From positions 17,577 to 81,576 of the forward strand of contig JBHIEG010000007.1 of NCBI GenBank assembly GCA_046760505.1: a stretch of 64,000 nucleotides of DNA. The letters run 5' to 3'. Under the pieces are notes generated by a model, which did not search any database, was not told where the DNA came from, and saw only the letters and a program-made list of their open reading frames with translations. Positions 1 through 8,890 of this stretch are shown piece after piece. The DNA is from CAYFZR01 sp046760505 [NCBI: Candidatus Hydrothermarchaeota archaeon] (GTDB lineage: Archaea > CAYFZR01). Position numbers and translations under genes: made by a program. Every line of letters starts with the position of its first letter. The first letter of the stretch is position 1.

Positions 1-661
1 TGAGATAAGGTATCACGTCCTTTCCCACGTCCCTCACTCTGTCTCCCATCTCGTCGAAGACATCTTTTATCTCAGGCGAAAAGAGATATATAGCCGTATT
101 AACAAGTCTTGATGGTTCCTTGCCTTTTTTAGGTTTTTCGACAAACCTTATAATTCTATTGTCATCAGTAATCTCTGCAACTCCAAATTGAGAGATGGAT
201 TCTTGAGGTTCCAGTATTTTAAGTCCTATTGTGAGTAACGCATTCTTTTTCTTGTGAAACTCGAGCATTTCTCTAATTTCAATATCCACCACATTGTCAC
301 CGCTAACAACCAAAACATCTTCGTCGATATTGAAGTACTCCATGCAAAATCTAATCGCATCTCCACTTCCTTGATCATCGTATCTTGGTTGATATCGAAA
401 TTCTACTTCTTCGTCTAATCCCAATCTACCAGAAAAACCTTTTCCTTCTTTGAAATATTCTTTCAATCTGGTTGTATTGACATCGCCTTTGCTAGCAATG
501 TAAAACTCCCTGCACCCCTGATTTGCGAGACCCTCAAATAATATCGCTAAAATAGATTTGTTGCACATTTCTACAAGAGGTTTGGGCTGGTGAAGCGTTA
601 AAGGAAACAGTCTCGTCCCTCGCCCTCCTACGGTGGCAATTACAGGCGGCATTTCCTTCAT
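1..661 (-). CDS. Sugar-1-phosphate nucleotidylyltransferase, C-terminus cut by window edge
   Basis: Activates a sugar-1-phosphate with an NTP to give a nucleotide sugar (RmlA/GalU-like superfamily); the exact sugar cannot be told. My translation of the minus strand begins MKEMPPVIATVGGRGTRLFP and shows the family signature GGxGTRLxPLT followed by PKPL (about residues 11-28), then a GDN motif near residue 120 where the metal-binding GD(x) of the family lies, and an FVEKP motif further on. Start is the ATG whose complement is at 659-661; an in-frame ATG three codons later is possible. The C-terminal part lies beyond base 1. It heads or belongs to the nucleotide-sugar cluster on the same strand (724-4152), 62 bases upstream of which it sits in transcription order after the dehydrogenase. 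Confidence in family is high, in substrate low. Confidence 0.85.
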   Translation of the reverse strand, partial: MKEMPPVIATVGGRGTRLFPLTLHQPKPLVEMCNKSILAILFEGLANQGCREFYIASKGDVNTTRLKEYFKEGKGFSGRLGLDEEVEFRYQPRYDDQGSGDAIRFCMEYFNIDEDVLVVSGDNVVDIEIREMLEFHKKKNALLTIGLKILEPQESISQFGVAEITDDNRIIRFVEKPKKGKEPSRLVNTAIYLFSPEIKDVFDEMGDRVRDVGKDVIPYL

Positions 662-723
662 ATCTTTACTATTTTGAGGGTCTTACTTAAACATTACTTG
701 TTACAAAAATTTGCAAAAAAATT

Positions 724-2013
724 TTAAATGCTGTTATTTCCCCTTCCCAGACCCATATATAGGATATCATCTGTTTTTTCCAAAATGCGTCGCGTGTCTA
801 TTAAAATAGGATTGTTCATACTTTTTATGTGTTTTTTTACTTCTTTAAACTCCTCCCAATCCGTGACTATCACACAGCAATCGCTTCCCCTTAGAGAAGA
901 TTTAAGGTCTTCTGCGTACTCTATGGAATCTCCAAATATTTTCTTTGCGTTTTCTATTGCTCTAGGATCATAAACAATTACCCTTGCGCCATTCTTTTTG
1001 AGTTCGTTTATTATAGGAATTGCTGGAGAATTTCTCATGTCATCTGTATTCGGCTTGAAAGAAAGACCTAGTACCGTTATTTTCCTTTCATTAAGTCCAG
1101 ATAGGATATTTTTTACTTTCTCTACAACATAAAGAGGCTGTCTTCTATTTACTTCCAGCACAGATTCTAATAAGATTGGTTCATAACCTGCTTTTTTCGA
1201 CTCACTTATAATTGCGTGAACATCTTTGGGAAAACAGGATCCGCCAAAACCAGGTCCTGCCTTGAGGAAATGGGGTGAGATTCTGTGATCTAAACCTATG
1301 CCCTCTGCTACCTTATCAACGTCAATCTTGAATATCTCGCACATATTGGCAATTTCGTTAATAAACGAGATTTTCGTTGCTAAAAAAGCATTAGATGCGT
1401 ATTTGATCATTTCAGCAGTTCTAAAGTCTGTGTATAATTTGGGACAGTCAAAACTCTCGTATAACTTTGAGATTTCTATTCGAGAGGTATCATCCAGAGA
1501 TCCGATCACAATGCGATCAGGATTGAAGAAATCATATACTGCGTTACCTTCTCTCAAGAACTCAGGATTAACAACTATTCCAAAATCTTCTCCAAATTTC
1601 TTGCCCGAGGCTCTCTCAAGGACTGGTTTTACTATACGATCGGTTGTTCCGGGAATAACTGTGCTTTTTACCACAACGATATGATTTTTCTTTAAAGCCT
1701 TACCTATCTCAAAAGAAGAAGATTCTACATATCTTAAATCGATGCTGCCATCTGCTTTGCTTGGAGTACCTACACAAATGAAAGATATTTCGCTGTTTTC
1801 AATAGCATAGTTGGTATCTGTAGTGAATTCCAATTTTTGCGATGATTTTTCCAGCAAATCACTTAACTCAGGTTCGTAAAAAGGAATTTCTCTCTTCTTT
1901 ATTTTTTCTATTTTCTCCTCATCTATGTCTACGCAGATTACATCGAAGTTCATAGAAGCAAAGCATACAGCAGTAGTTAATCCAACGTAACCAGTTCCTA
2001 TAATTGAAATCAT
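724..2013 (-). CDS. UDP-glucose 6-dehydrogenase
   Basis: NAD-dependent oxidation of UDP-glucose to UDP-glucuronate (UDP-glucose/GDP-mannose dehydrogenase family), cytosolic. At 429 residues it has the normal length. Seen: N-terminal Rossmann motif GTGYVGL (residues 6-12), an FICVGTPS segment near 78-85, a PEFLREG segment near 150-156, and the catalytic cysteine in GGSCFPKD (Cys about 260). The family's UDP-binding C-terminal domain follows with LGLSFKPNTDD. Its start codon overlaps the stop of the upstream nucleotidylyltransferase gene by four bases (2010-2013), so the two are translationally coupled. With the UDP-glucuronate decarboxylase-like gene at 3109-4152 it would give UDP-xylose or a related UDP-sugar. 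A GDP-mannose or UDP-GlcNAc dehydrogenase role is the alternative, since the family shares these motifs. Confidence 0.88.
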   Translation of the reverse strand: MISIIGTGYVGLTTAVCFASMNFDVICVDIDEEKIEKIKKREIPFYEPELSDLLEKSSQKLEFTTDTNYAIENSEISFICVGTPSKADGSIDLRYVESSSFEIGKALKKNHIVVVKSTVIPGTTDRIVKPVLERASGKKFGEDFGIVVNPEFLREGNAVYDFFNPDRIVIGSLDDTSRIEISKLYESFDCPKLYTDFRTAEMIKYASNAFLATKISFINEIANMCEIFKIDVDKVAEGIGLDHRISPHFLKAGPGFGGSCFPKDVHAIISESKKAGYEPILLESVLEVNRRQPLYVVEKVKNILSGLNERKITVLGLSFKPNTDDMRNSPAIPIINELKKNGARVIVYDPRAIENAKKIFGDSIEYAEDLKSSLRGSDCCVIVTDWEEFKEVKKHIKSMNNPILIDTRRILEKTDDILYMGLGRGNNSI

Positions 2014-3146
2014 CGTCTCACCATGTCTAGCTTACTGTACGGGCCGATTACATTTCCTGCTCTAAAATGAAACATCGGACCTATAACGCTGAAATCACCT
2101 ATCACAACTCCAAATTCGTCGTTAGATCCCTTTGCAACAACCTTGGATGCTAACTCAGAACCTTCTCCGACTATACTTCTCTCAAGAAAGACATCATCCG
2201 AAATTATCACGTTGTCTAAAACAATAGAATTTGCAATAACGGAGGAACTAGAAATCTTCGTACCGGGACAGATGTAAGTATAAGGACCTATTGTGCAGTT
2301 TGGACCTATGTCCGTGTTTCTTGATATGTAAGAGGGTCCTATTATGCGAGTACCAGATCTTACTATTGCCCTCTCCTCTATGACTACATTTCCCTCTATG
2401 ATTACGTCTCTATCAAGATCTCCTTTGTTATCAGGGGATATATTACTTAAAAACTTCATGTTGGCTTCAAGCAGATCAAATGGATGACCTGTATCCTTCC
2501 ACCACCTTTCAATAATGTATCCAAGTACTAATTCTCCCCTGTTAACAAGTCCCTGAACTGCGTCCGTAATTTCATATTCTCCTCGCCAAGAAGGCTCTAG
2601 CGTCTCTATAACTTCGAATATCACTGGATCAAAAACGTAGATGCCTGCTACCGCAAGGTTGCTTGGAGGAATTCTTGGCTTCTCAACTAAATGAGTTATT
2701 CGATTCTCTGACATTTTCGCGACTCCGAATTTACTTGGATCTTCCACTTTAGCCAGGCATAAAGTTGCTTGAGCCTCATTTTCTCTATGAAATTTTAATA
2801 GGGGATTTAGTCTGATATCACTTAGTACATCACCAAGATATACCAAAAAATCGTCATCAAGATAATTTTCAGCGCAGGTTAAGGCGTGAGCCAACCCCAA
2901 ACGTCTTTCTTGAGTTACATACTCTATATTGAGATCGAAGCGCGTTCCATCTCCGAAGTAATCTTTGATGTATTCACCTTGATGTCCTATAACCATGATT
3001 ATATCCTTGAAGCCCGAACCATGGAGCTTTGTTATCACATGTTCGAGTATAGGTTTCCCTGCAACTGGAAGCATGTGTTTGGGTCTTGTAAACGTAAATG
3101 GTCTCATCCTAGTGCCTAGACCCGCTGCCAAGATAACCGCTTTCAT
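2010..3146 (-). CDS. Bifunctional-type sugar-1-phosphate nucleotidylyltransferase with left-handed beta-helix
   Basis: N-terminal NTP-transferase domain (about residues 1-235) joined to hexapeptide left-handed beta-helix repeats (about 240-375), the layout of archaeal Glc-1-P/GlcN-1-P uridylyl- or thymidylyltransferases. Seen: AAGLGTRMRPFT at residues 7-18, PKHML, LGDVLSD near 95, a VEKP motif near 160, and repeated I-G-P-x hexads in the C-terminal part. An upstream ATG at 3161 would add five residues, but the ATG at 3146 directly precedes the conserved KAVILAAG and is preferred. Even so it overlaps the end of the epimerase gene (3109-4152) by 38 bases in another frame, which fits one operon. 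An acetyltransferase activity in the helix domain is possible but not shown by any motif I can point to. Confidence 0.85.
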   Translation of the reverse strand: MKAVILAAGLGTRMRPFTFTRPKHMLPVAGKPILEHVITKLHGSGFKDIIMVIGHQGEYIKDYFGDGTRFDLNIEYVTQERRLGLAHALTCAENYLDDDFLVYLGDVLSDIRLNPLLKFHRENEAQATLCLAKVEDPSKFGVAKMSENRITHLVEKPRIPPSNLAVAGIYVFDPVIFEVIETLEPSWRGEYEITDAVQGLVNRGELVLGYIIERWWKDTGHPFDLLEANMKFLSNISPDNKGDLDRDVIIEGNVVIEERAIVRSGTRIIGPSYISRNTDIGPNCTIGPYTYICPGTKISSSSVIANSIVLDNVIISDDVFLERSIVGEGSELASKVVAKGSNDEFGVVIGDFSVIGPMFHFRAGNVIGPYSKLDMVRR

Positions 3147-4152
3147 GCTTAAACCACTCAATGGTTTTTTTCAACCCCTCCTCCAGCGAGACTTGGGGTT
3201 TCCAATCCAGTAATCTTCTTGCTTTAGATATATCCGGGCATCTTCTTTTAGGATCATCTTCTTGTTTAGGATAGAAGGTTATCTCTGATTTGGATTCCGT
3301 TAGTTTTTTTATCATTTCTGCCAGTTCGATTATTCTCGTTTCTTTGTTGTTCCCTATATTTATTACCTCTCCTTCCAGTCCGTCGAGCAAAGAGAGATAT
3401 AGAAAGCCGAGTATTTGATCTGTTACATAGAGAAAAGATCTAGTTTGGTTACCGTCTCCAAATACGGTTATTGGTTTTTCAGAGAGAGCTTGTTCTATAA
3501 ACCTTGGTACAACTCTACCATAGACATCGCCTGCTCGCATTTTAGGTCCATAGGTATTGAATATTCTTGCGATTCTTACGTCTAATCCATGTTCCCTATG
3601 ATATGCTATCACAAATGATTCTCCACATCTCTTTGCTTCATCATAACATCCTCTAGAGCCTAAAGAATTAACATTCCCATAATAGGATTCAGGAGTAGGG
3701 ATAAATCTCGGATCCGGATCTCCATAAACCTCACTGGTACTTGCGTAAATAAATCTAGAATTGTATTTTTTAGCTATTCCCAAAGTAATCCAGGTACCAA
3801 GAGTATTTGCCTTAAGTATTTGTATAGGATACCTTGAAAACTCTAGTGGAGAGGCACGACTGGCAAGATGCATTACTAGGTCAAATTTTTCATTAAAAAA
3901 GATAGGCTGGGAGATATCATGTTTTATGATTTTAAAGTTTTCTCCTATTAGGTGGTTTACGTTGTCCAATCTTCCGCTTGAAAAATTATCTATGCATGTA
4001 ACATTAGCATTTTGTGAAACGAGGACATCGCAAATCCAAGACCCCAAAAATCCTGCTCCACCCGTTACTAGTACACTTTTATCTTCAAACGATAAATTTC
4101 TTTTCCTCAATTTTTCTAATATGCTACTTACTCCCTCTCTGCATACGTCCAT
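3109..4152 (-). CDS. NAD-dependent sugar epimerase/dehydratase, UDP-glucuronate decarboxylase-like
   Basis: Extended short-chain dehydrogenase acting on a nucleotide sugar. Seen: Rossmann motif GGAGFLG (residues 31-37), ASTSEVYGDP near 137-146 giving the catalytic Thr/Ser, and the catalytic Y-x3-K as Tyr170 and Lys174 (CYDEAKR). The segments FNTYGPKMRAGDVYGRVVPRF and FGDGNQTRSFLYVTD-like region are the pattern of UDP-glucuronate decarboxylases (UXS), which make UDP-xylose, rather than of GalE. The UDP-glucose dehydrogenase three genes downstream in the same operon would supply UDP-glucuronate, which supports the assignment. The first 25 residues before the Rossmann fold are longer than usual but the upstream sequence gives no better start. 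dTDP-glucose dehydratase or GalE activity is the main alternative. Confidence 0.82.
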   Translation of the reverse strand: MDVCREGVSSILEKLRKRNLSFEDKSVLVTGGAGFLGSWICDVLVSQNANVTCIDNFSSGRLDNVNHLIGENFKIIKHDISQPIFFNEKFDLVMHLASRASPLEFSRYPIQILKANTLGTWITLGIAKKYNSRFIYASTSEVYGDPDPRFIPTPESYYGNVNSLGSRGCYDEAKRCGESFVIAYHREHGLDVRIARIFNTYGPKMRAGDVYGRVVPRFIEQALSEKPITVFGDGNQTRSFLYVTDQILGFLYLSLLDGLEGEVINIGNNKETRIIELAEMIKKLTESKSEITFYPKQEDDPKRRCPDISKARRLLDWKPQVSLEEGLKKTIEWFKHESGYLGSGSRH

Positions 4153-4205
4153 GAAGCCTTCCTACCTAATTCTTTCTTCTCAACTTATTTTTAAATTTTT
4201 GACTA

Positions 4206-4213
4206 TTTATAAA
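4206..4213 (-). promoter_or_regulatory. TATA box for the nucleotide-sugar operon
   Basis: On the minus strand the sequence CCTTTATAAATAG lies about 54-61 bases before the ATG at 4152, a normal place for an archaeal promoter with a short leader. It is the first minus-strand TATA-like element upstream of the operon. Confidence 0.55.
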
Positions 4214-4265
4214 GGCTTGGCTAGAAATGCGCGAGAGCATCTAACACTCCATGCTATCGAAATAA

Positions 4266-4273
4266 TTATATAA
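4266..4273 (+). promoter_or_regulatory. TATA box upstream of the broken carboxyltransferase gene
   Basis: The sequence TTATATAA lies about 52-59 bases before the ATG at 4325. Being nearly palindromic it could also act on the minus strand. It suggests the damaged gene downstream still has, or once had, its own promoter. Confidence 0.5.
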
Positions 4274-4324
4274 CATCATGGTTCACCTACCTTTTCCCAC
4301 TATCTCTCTCATCGAGGCAATCGC

Positions 4325-6091
4325 ATGGTAAAACTAACAGACACAATATTCAGGGATGCTCACCAGTCTCTTGCGGCAACAAGAATGAGAACAAGGCACA
4401 TGCTACCGTAGCAGAGAAACTGGATCAGGTTGGATTTTTCTCCCTCGGGGTATGGGGCGGCGCCACATTTGATTCATGTATAAGGTTTCTCAACGAGGAC
4501 CCGTGGGATAGAATTAAGTCTCTCAAAAAAGTTCTTAAGAATACGCCCATGCAGATGTTGCTTAGAGGTCAAAACCTAGTCGGCTACAGACATTATTCTG
4601 ATGATGTGGTTGAGAAGTTTATAGTTAATGCAGCGAAAAATGGAATAGACATATTCCGTATATTTGACGCCCTGAATGATATAAGAAACATGGAATTCTC
4701 CATAAGATTGCAAAGAGGGAGGCCGCACATGTACAGGGTTGTTACTGCTACACCATCAGCCCGGTTCATACTATGGAGAGAACTATTGAATTTTTCAAGG
4801 AATTAGCCTCTCTGGAAGTTGATTCTTTATGTATAAAAGACATGGCAGGACTTATTCGTCCAAAAATTGCTTACGACATGATAAAGAAGTTAAAAAAAGA
4901 AATCAACTTACCTATCGATTTACATTGCCATTGTACAGCGGGTCTAGCCCCAATTAGTTATTATGCTGCTTGTGAGGCAGGAGTGGACATATTAGATACG
5001 GCTATTTCACCATTTGGATGGGGCACTTCCCAACCTCCAAGAGAATCTATAGTCGCTGCCCTACAAGGTACCCCCTATGATACTGGTATAGACCTAGAGT
5101 CGCTTGTTGAAATAGCGAGTGACATCAAAAAGATAAGGGAAAAATACGCGCATCTCATAGTCCCTCTATCAGAGAGAGTTGATACCAGAGTTCTGGTTCA
5201 TCAGATACCGGGAGGCATGTTTTCCAATTTGATTTCTCAGCTGAAAGAGCAGAATACTATGGAAAAATTTGAAGATGTATTAAAAGAATTGCCTAGAACA
5301 AGGAAAGAACTGGGGTATCCTCCTTTAGTTACTCCTGCAAGTCAAATTGTAGGGATTCAAGCCGTTTTAAATGTCGTTTTGGATGAAAGATACAAGATGG
5401 TGCCAAAAGAGGTTAAAGATTACGTAAGAGGGCTATATGGTAAGACTCCCGCTCCGGTCGATGAAAAGATTAAAAAAATAATCATAGGAGATGAAAAACC
5501 TATAACCTCTAGGCCTGCAGATCTTTTAGAGCCGGAGTTGGATAAACTTACAGAGAGGCAAAAGAAAAGGGAATTCTACATAAAGAAGAGGATTTAATAA
5601 CCTACGCTTTGCATTCTCAAGCGGCTGAGAAATTTCTAAGAGGAGAATTAATAGAAGAGCCTCTGGAACCTGTTGAAGAGGTACGAACACCCGAGATTAT
5701 AAGTCCTGAAGCCGGTCCGGTGAGAGAATTCAAGGTTATTATTGACGATAAGCCTTACAAAATAAGGTTACAGGAGTTTGAGGCCGAACCATCTGTAAGA
5801 GAAGAAGTTTTATTGGCGAAGGAGAAGACAGTTAGTCCAGAAATCACGGTTCCAAAGGCTAAAGAAGTATCTCTGCCTGATGGAGAAATAACAAGCCACA
5901 TGCAGGGAACAATAATAAGGATAAATGTTAATGTTGGGGATTTCGTAAATGAAGGCGATGTGCTAGCGGTATTGGAAGCAATGAAGATGGAGAACGATAT
6001 AGTAGCGATAAGGTCAGGAACAGTCAGTAAGATACATGTTTCTGTGAATCAAACCGTAACTAAAGGAACACCCTTATTTCTAATATCGTAG
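4325..6091 (+). pseudogene. pycB: Pyruvate carboxylase subunit B / oxaloacetate decarboxylase alpha-type carboxyltransferase with biotin domain, three frameshifts
   Basis: The pieces together match archaeal PycB: a carboxyltransferase barrel starting MVKLTDTIFRDAHQS at 4325, then MLLRGQNLVGYRHYSDDVVE (from about 4555), then CIKDMAGLIRPK and TAISPFGWGTSQPP (from about 4833), and finally a biotinyl domain with the EAMKMEND motif near 5979-6000. The reading frame changes three times. Frame starting 4325 meets a stop at 4409 while the homologous text continues from GCA at 4411; it shifts again at about 4705-4707; and again at about 5580-5582, where the earlier frame stops at 5595. Each change is what the loss of one base would give. 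Between the shifts the protein is well conserved. Intact, it would carboxylate pyruvate with a separate biotin carboxylase (one is at 14907-16397). Real decay, or sequence errors clustered in one gene, are both possible; neighbouring genes are not affected. Confidence 0.85.
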
Positions 6092-6148
6092 TTTATCATG
6101 AAATTACCTTGATTTTTTCCGCAACCTTTTATCCCATCGTAAGTTTCC

Positions 6149-6820
6149 TTATTTTAAGTTCTTTTTTATTTTAAGTTCCTTTATTTTATGGGGTAAATGG
6201 GCGAAATCTTTGAAGTCAATTCCGTAACACAATACGTTAAGACCCGCTTTTTTAGCGCCTTTGCAATCTCTCTTACGATCGTTTCCGACGAATATGCATT
6301 CTTTTGGAGAAACCCCAAGTGAGGAGACCGCCTGTTCAAATATCTTTCTATGGGGTTTGCGCACCTTTACCATATCTGAGGTTATTATTAATTCAAAATA
6401 ATGTGACAGTCCGGTATAATTTAGATCAGACAACACCCATTTTAAGGGGGCATTGGTTATGATCGCGAGTTTATATTTTTTTCTGAGATCTTCGAGTGTG
6501 TTTTCAACGTTGATAACCGGGAAAACGAGTTCGTAATATTTTTTATAAATTTGCAATAGGAGTTCAACATGATTTTCTAGAACTTCATGCCCTAACAGGG
6601 AAAATATTTTTTTTACCGCGCTTTTATCATCATGGAGTTTGCCCAGACTATACTCCAAATAGACTGTATTGCGGGCGTCTTCATATTCTGAATATCTTAC
6701 ATCGTATCCAAGTTCTCTGGCTAGTTTACAAATTGAATTGCCAACTCTAAATGAATCTTTCTCATTCCAAGTTAGAAGCGTGCCGTATAGATCAAAGAGA
6801 ATTGCCTTTATTTCTGTCAT
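6149..6820 (-). CDS. HAD-superfamily hydrolase
   Basis: Haloacid-dehalogenase-like hydrolase of 223 residues. Motif I is ILFDLYGTLLTW (nucleophile Asp10); the second Asp of the phosphatase DxD motif is Tyr here, the DxYGT form known in 2-haloacid dehalogenases and some subfamily IA members. Motif II is in AIITNAPLK (about 117-125), motif III lysine in VRKPHRKIF, and motif IV in VGNDRKRDCKGA (about 178-189). An alpha-helical cap lies between motifs I and II. It is convergent with the carboxyltransferase pseudogene and stands alone on its strand. Whether it is a phosphatase or a dehalogenase cannot be told. Confidence 0.8.
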   Translation of the reverse strand: MTEIKAILFDLYGTLLTWNEKDSFRVGNSICKLARELGYDVRYSEYEDARNTVYLEYSLGKLHDDKSAVKKIFSLLGHEVLENHVELLLQIYKKYYELVFPVINVENTLEDLRKKYKLAIITNAPLKWVLSDLNYTGLSHYFELIITSDMVKVRKPHRKIFEQAVSSLGVSPKECIFVGNDRKRDCKGAKKAGLNVLCYGIDFKDFAHLPHKIKELKIKKNLK

Positions 6821-6933
6821 TCTATATCAGCTACCTTGTGAGATACTATTAATTTGTTTCTCAACATTTCACATTCAACGGGAAAAATAAGTATAACTTA
6901 TCGACAAGAAATTAATGTCAGGAGTGACAAATT

Positions 6934-7317
6934 TTGGCTGGTAAAGATGTTTTCCTATTTAGAAGAGGAGAATACAGAAGATACGGGGAGTTTCCTGGAA
7001 TTGTGGTAGATCTGTTGAAACCGGAAGTGGACTGCACAATGGAGCCTGCTATTGCTACATTTGAACCTGAAGCCTCTACTGGAAAGGATCCGTATGTCCA
7101 TCATGGGGATGAGTTCATACTGGTATTAGATGGTGAAATCGAAATAAAAATAGAGGATGAAATATTTACATTGAAAGAAGGGGATGGAATCTACTTTCCT
7201 TCGACAAAACCACATGCGGTTTATAATAAAAGTAACAAAAAGGCAAAATATTTGGCGGTAAATTGCCCCCCATCTCTCGTGATCATGCCCAGAAGATACG
7301 GAATGAACGAGGAATAG
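6934..7317 (+). CDS. Single-domain cupin protein
   Basis: Small beta-barrel protein of 127 residues with a conserved cupin core: VHHGDEFILVLDGEIEIKI (about 51-69) gives the first metal-binding HxH/E motif and YFPSTKPHAVYN (about 88-99) the second with its histidine. The start is TTG at 6934, placed six bases after GGAGTG at 6921-6926; no ATG fits. Similar small cupins are often auxotrophic sensor-like domains or isomerases, and no specific reaction can be assigned. It lies alone between the HAD hydrolase and the glcD-like gene. Confidence 0.75.
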   Translation: MAGKDVFLFRRGEYRRYGEFPGIVVDLLKPEVDCTMEPAIATFEPEASTGKDPYVHHGDEFILVLDGEIEIKIEDEIFTLKEGDGIYFPSTKPHAVYNKSNKKAKYLAVNCPPSLVIMPRRYGMNEE

Positions 7318-7450
7318 TATCAACCTCTGATATGAAAGATGTTGTATTTTTATTTACGATAAAATTTACTATTTCTTTTTAATACTCATCGAAAAATATT
7401 TTAGTAAAGATATTTTTACGTTGATTTGAGTTCTTTTGGAGGTATGATTT

Positions 7451-8890
7451 GTGGAAAAAGAACTGGTAGAGAGGGCTTATGAGGAAATTAAAAAGGTTTT
7501 AGGGGATAAAAAAGTCAGAAAAGATCCTGTGGAGTTGTACTGTTATTCATTTGATGCCTCAATTTATAAGGGTAATCCGGACATTGTGGTAAGGACCTCG
7601 AGCGCATATGAGGTCTCAGAGGTTGTTAAGATCGCTAACAAATACAAGATTCCAGTAGTTCCTAGAGGAGCAGGGACTGGGTTAACTGGAGGTGCATGTG
7701 CATTATACGGTGGAATAGTTTTGGATCTCATGGCCATGAATCGAATTAAAGAGATAAACATAGATAATCAATACGTTGTGGTTGAGCCAGGAATAATTTA
7801 CGACGATTTGAATTTAGAGCTAGCAAGCTATGGTTTTTTCTTTCCTCCTGCTCCGGGCAGCGGAAGCGCCTGCTCGGTAGGAGGCATGGTCGCGAATAAC
7901 GCTAGCGGGATGCGAGCAGTAAAGTATGGCACGACAAGAAATTACGTCTTAAAGTTAGAAGTGGTAATGCCTGACGGAAATATAATCACTACGGGATCTC
8001 TTTCCTCAAAGAGTTCAGCCGGATATTCTCTAAAAGATCTTTTTGTAGGATCCGAAGGAACTCTTGGCGTTATAACAGAGATTACACTAAGAATAAAACC
8101 TCTTCCTAAGCATTCATCAGCACTGATTGTTTCCTTTAATAATGTAAGAGAGGCAGGAAAGGCAGCATCGGAAATTTTGAAGACCGGAATAGTGCCAGCG
8201 GGAATGGAAATCCTGAGCGAGGTGTGCATTGAAGCGGTTAAAAGGGTTAAAAAGATAGAGTTTCCGGAAGGGAAGGCAATTTTATTCATTGAGACAGATG
8301 GAGATGATGTATGCGTCAAAAATGATACTGAAAAGATAATTAAGGTCTGTAAAGAAAACAATGCGTTATTTATCCAGCACTCTGAAGATAAAGCAGAAAT
8401 AAAAAGAATGATGGCTGGCAGGAAGGCTCTAAGTCCCTCTCTATTCAACTATGATCCGCGCTTAAATCCGGTATTTCTAGCAGAAGATATTGGTGTGCCT
8501 ATTTCAAGCATCCCTGATGCCATAGAAGAAATAGAAAAAATAGCATCTGAAGAAGGTTTGGTTATAGCAGTATTTGGACACATAGGTGACGGAAACCTCC
8601 ATCCAAGGATGTTAATAGATGTTAGAGATGAAGAAACTTGGAAGAGGGCCGATAGGGCTGCTAGAGAAATATACAAGATAGCCAAAAAATACGGCGGAAC
8701 GATAGCAGGAGAACACGGTGTTGGAATTACAAGAGCTCAGTTCTTAAAATTGGAACACGGCGAGAGCTTAGAGATTATGAGAAAAATAAAGAGGGCACTG
8801 GATCCCAACAACATAATGAATCCTGGTTTGCTCTTTGATTATAAAGAAACTCAATTAGATCATTTAAGATACAGGGAGACAGTCTTATGA
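7451..8890 (+). CDS. FAD-linked oxidase, GlcD / D-lactate dehydrogenase type
   Basis: Flavoprotein of the FAD_binding_4 / FAD-oxidase_C family that oxidises 2-hydroxyacids such as D-lactate or glycolate. Seen: the FAD-binding loop VVPRGAGTGLTGGACA (about 72-87), SVGGMVANNASG (about 147-158), and in the C-terminal half FGHIGDGNLHP (about 375-385), AGEHGVGITRAQF (about 418-430) and NNIMNPG near 457. Length 479 is typical. GTG start at 7451 follows GGAGGT at 7438-7443. The next gene (GlcF-like) begins inside its stop codon (ATGA, 8887-8890), so electrons probably pass to that iron-sulfur protein. The racemase-like LarA downstream supports a lactate substrate. Confidence 0.88.
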   Translation: MEKELVERAYEEIKKVLGDKKVRKDPVELYCYSFDASIYKGNPDIVVRTSSAYEVSEVVKIANKYKIPVVPRGAGTGLTGGACALYGGIVLDLMAMNRIKEINIDNQYVVVEPGIIYDDLNLELASYGFFFPPAPGSGSACSVGGMVANNASGMRAVKYGTTRNYVLKLEVVMPDGNIITTGSLSSKSSAGYSLKDLFVGSEGTLGVITEITLRIKPLPKHSSALIVSFNNVREAGKAASEILKTGIVPAGMEILSEVCIEAVKRVKKIEFPEGKAILFIETDGDDVCVKNDTEKIIKVCKENNALFIQHSEDKAEIKRMMAGRKALSPSLFNYDPRLNPVFLAEDIGVPISSIPDAIEEIEKIASEEGLVIAVFGHIGDGNLHPRMLIDVRDEETWKRADRAAREIYKIAKKYGGTIAGEHGVGITRAQFLKLEHGESLEIMRKIKRALDPNNIMNPGLLFDYKETQLDHLRYRETVL

